Assembly (NCBI GenBank): GCA_003170275.1
Contig: PNAM01000089.1
Coordinates: 33,682-97,681, forward strand
Reading direction: 5' to 3'
From: Myxococcales bacterium
Lineage (GTDB): Bacteria; Myxococcota_A; Polyangia; Palsa-1104
DNA length: 64,000 bases
Positions 62,400 through 64,000 of this stretch are shown here, piece by piece; within the stretch, counting starts at the first letter, position 1, and each line of letters opens with the position of its first letter. The translations under genes and the position numbers were made by a program. Under the pieces are notes generated by a model. It searched no databases, was not told the DNA's origin, and saw only the letters and a list, made by a program, of their open reading frames with translations.

Positions 62400-63967
62400 G
62401 TCGCGCGCGCTTGCTCGCGCTGTTGGCGTGTGCGCTTGGTGGCTGCCAGTCGAGCACCACCAGCGTGCGCGTGATGCTGGTGCTCGCCGACGGCGCGCCC
62501 GCGCCCGCCTCGATCGCGCTCACCGTGTTCGATCCGTGGGGCAAGGTGATCGACGGTGCGACCATCGGCGACCCGCCGGTGCTGCCGGGCGACGTCGAGG
62601 TGCTGGTCTCCAACGACGCTTCGGTGGTACGCGCGCTTGCGGTCGGCAGTGCGCAGGACGGAAGCGTCCTGGCGGCCGCAGGGCGCGTCAACATCGGCGC
62701 AGGCGGCGAATTTCCGCTGCTGCTGGTGCTCGACGCCGTGGCGCTCCCCGACCGCGACGGCGACGGCGTGCCCGATTCGATCGACAACTGCCCGTCGGTG
62801 CCCAACCCCGACCAGGCCAGCTCGGCGGGCTACGGGCCCGGCGACGCCTGCTCGGACGCGAGCAGCTCCGCGCAGGATCTCGGCGGCAACCCGCCGGCCG
62901 ACGCCAGCAACGGCGGCACCGACGGACCGCTCGTCACCAGCGCAGTCTGCGGCAACGGCACCGTCGAGCCGGGCGAGCAGTGCGACGACGGGGCGCGCAA
63001 CAACGACGATCCTCTATCGGCGTCCACCTGCACCAGCGCGTGCCGCGCGCGCGCGCAGTGCGGCGTCCTGGCCGGCGCCGAGGCCGCCAAGATCGATCCC
63101 GCCACCGGCCGCTGCTACGTCTCGTGGGCCGGCCCGCTCACCTGGATCGGCGCGCAGGAGCAGTGCCGCCGCAACGGCGGCGACCTGGTCTCGATCAACT
63201 CGTCGGGCGAAAACGATCTGGTGAAAGGGCTGATCGGCATGGTGCCGCACTTTATCGGCCTGACCACCGATCCCACGCCCACGCAGCTGTTCAGATGGGT
63301 GACCGGCGAGGCGATCACCTTCAACGGCTTCGCGGCGCTGCGGCCCGACAACTTCGGCGGCGTCGAGGAGTGCGTCACCGCAGCGATGGGCGGCTGGGAC
63401 GATCAGAGCTGCGGCTATCCGGCCAACGGCACCTTGCCGGCGGTGCGGGTGGGCAGCTTCGGCTACGTGTGCGAGTCCGCGTGCGGCAACGGCGTCGTCG
63501 ATCCGGGCGAAGCGTGCGATCCGCCGGGCGTCGCGTGCACCGCCACCTGCCAGACCATTGCGCCGTGCACCGAGCCGGGCGGCATCACCTCGCCGCTCAA
63601 CGGGCACTGCTATTTCCCCACCGCGTCGCCGATCTCCTACGCGAGCTCGCTCGCCGCCTGCCCGGCCGGCACGCACCTGGCCACGCTGAATGCGCCCACC
63701 GAGACCATCGCCGCGCTCAAGGCGATCGCCACCGACAGCTGGATCGCGCTCTCTGCGATGAGCGTCACCAACGCGTTCACGTGGGACGCCGGCCTGGAGA
63801 TCTTCAACGCGCGCCGCTACCACTACTTCCTCGGCAGCGACCCCAACCAGGGCGCGCCCGCGTGCACGGTGGTCACCAACACGCCGCCCAGCGGCGCTCC
63901 GGGCTGGCGCGATCGCAGCTGCGACCCCGCCGTCGACACCCATCCCGCCCTCTGCGAACGCGACTAG
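62396..63967 (+). CDS. Lipoprotein with thrombospondin-3, Cys-rich and two C-type-lectin domains
   Basis: A 523-residue lipoprotein (ARLLALLACALGGC lipobox). Domain order: beta domain to about 118; thrombospondin type-3 motif DRDGDGVPDSIDNCPSVPNP (119-138); Myxococcus Cys-rich repeat CGNGTVEPGEQCDDG (185-199); C-type-lectin-like domain 1, about 239-360, with GRCYVSWAGPLTWIGAQEQC, FIGLT, RPDNFGGVEECV and WDDQSC; a second Cys-rich repeat CGNGVVDPGEACD; and lectin-like domain 2 from about 404 (GHCYFPTASPISYASSLAAC). In domain 1 the calcium-site EPN/QPD motif reads RPD, so binding may be calcium-independent or to protein. Probably a surface adhesin recognising prey or kin glycans (inference). Last gene of the kinase-TPR-lectin operon. 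Confidence 0.9.
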   Translation: MSRARLLALLACALGGCQSSTTSVRVMLVLADGAPAPASIALTVFDPWGKVIDGATIGDPPVLPGDVEVLVSNDASVVRALAVGSAQDGSVLAAAGRVNIGAGGEFPLLLVLDAVALPDRDGDGVPDSIDNCPSVPNPDQASSAGYGPGDACSDASSSAQDLGGNPPADASNGGTDGPLVTSAVCGNGTVEPGEQCDDGARNNDDPLSASTCTSACRARAQCGVLAGAEAAKIDPATGRCYVSWAGPLTWIGAQEQCRRNGGDLVSINSSGENDLVKGLIGMVPHFIGLTTDPTPTQLFRWVTGEAITFNGFAALRPDNFGGVEECVTAAMGGWDDQSCGYPANGTLPAVRVGSFGYVCESACGNGVVDPGEACDPPGVACTATCQTIAPCTEPGGITSPLNGHCYFPTASPISYASSLAACPAGTHLATLNAPTETIAALKAIATDSWIALSAMSVTNAFTWDAGLEIFNARRYHYFLGSDPNQGAPACTVVTNTPPSGAPGWRDRSCDPAVDTHPALCERD

Positions 63968-63968
63968 A

Positions 63969-64000
63969 TCATTCGCGATCGCGCAGGCCGAACTCCTTCA
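63969..64000 (-). CDS. C-terminal end of a gene, possibly an NtrC-type activator
   Basis: The last bases read on the minus strand as KEFGLRDRE then TGA (stop at 63971-63969). A K-E-F-G-L-R ending is common at the C-terminus of sigma54 enhancer-binding proteins, after the Fis-type helix-turn-helix. Only nine codons are visible, so identity is a guess. It converges on the lectin gene with one base between stops. Confidence 0.3.
   Translation of the reverse strand, partial: KEFGLRDRE

Overview
The window is very G+C-rich, almost fully coding chromosomal DNA with no gap over 300 bases between genes. It has no rRNA, tRNA, CRISPR, prophage or insertion sequence that I can recognise. Many features point to a myxobacterium-like organism (phylum Myxococcota): a MYXO-CTERM-type tail on the protein at 29220-30599, Ser/Thr kinases with a single membrane anchor and PEGA modules, an FHA-sigma54 activator, an RpoH-type sigma factor with an acidic N-terminal extension, HMG-CoA synthase, and many small Cys-anchored lipoproteins, one with a thrombospondin type-3 motif and CGNG..PGE..CDDG Cys-rich repeats. 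Starts are often GTG or TTG, and many neighbours overlap by 1-4 bases (ATGA, GTGA, TTGA, TGATG), implying translational coupling.

Layout. 1-7614: end of recA; a convergent lipoprotein pair (one a HEXXH metallopeptidase candidate); then a plus-strand run of a ClpX-like ATPase lacking the zinc domain, a separate double zinc-ribbon protein, an AlaC-like aminotransferase, homoserine dehydrogenase, a hotdog thioesterase and GlpX fructose bisphosphatase. 7619-12275: exported hydrolases and lipoproteins, and a TetR regulator divergent from a PHM-like copper monooxygenase with an operator-like palindrome between them. 12414-22970: HMG-CoA synthase, a YqeY protein, a Tyr-rich repeat surface protein, cytosolic asparaginase, an apparently exported methyltransferase, an NAD(P)-dependent epimerase/dehydrogenase, an exported GH13 enzyme, a crotonase-fold protein and a PEGA Ser/Thr kinase.

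22991-32778: two copies of an unusual membrane protein (receiver-like module, HATPase-like module, one membrane helix; one copy adds PEGA-like repeats), an FG-GAP lipoprotein with a TPR/membrane partner, a Kazal-domain lipoprotein and an FHA-sigma54 activator. 32817-43299: a cell-envelope cluster of polytopic GT-C-type glycosyltransferase candidates around a large membrane alkaline-phosphatase-superfamily enzyme with a MopE-like calcium motif. Eight minus-strand genes (41207 down to 27859) are tightly packed and may be one transcription unit.

43296-56234: a giant S41 peptidase, a membrane protein, Ppx/GppA phosphatase, a TolB-like propeller, a DUF2252 protein, and a zinc-uptake operon (SRPBCC protein, small His/Cys protein, ZnuC, ZnuB, outer-membrane porin, ZnuA, precorrin-2 dehydrogenase-like protein). 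56284-64000: RpoH-type sigma factor; rsmI, which lacks a canonical start codon; an outer-membrane beta-barrel protein; and a coupled operon of Ser/Thr kinase, TPR/membrane protein and a double C-type-lectin lipoprotein. The main leads are the receiver/HATPase/PEGA paralogues, the PHM-like enzyme with its operator, the split ClpX/zinc-ribbon pair, the kinase-TPR-lectin unit, and the enlarged zinc operon.
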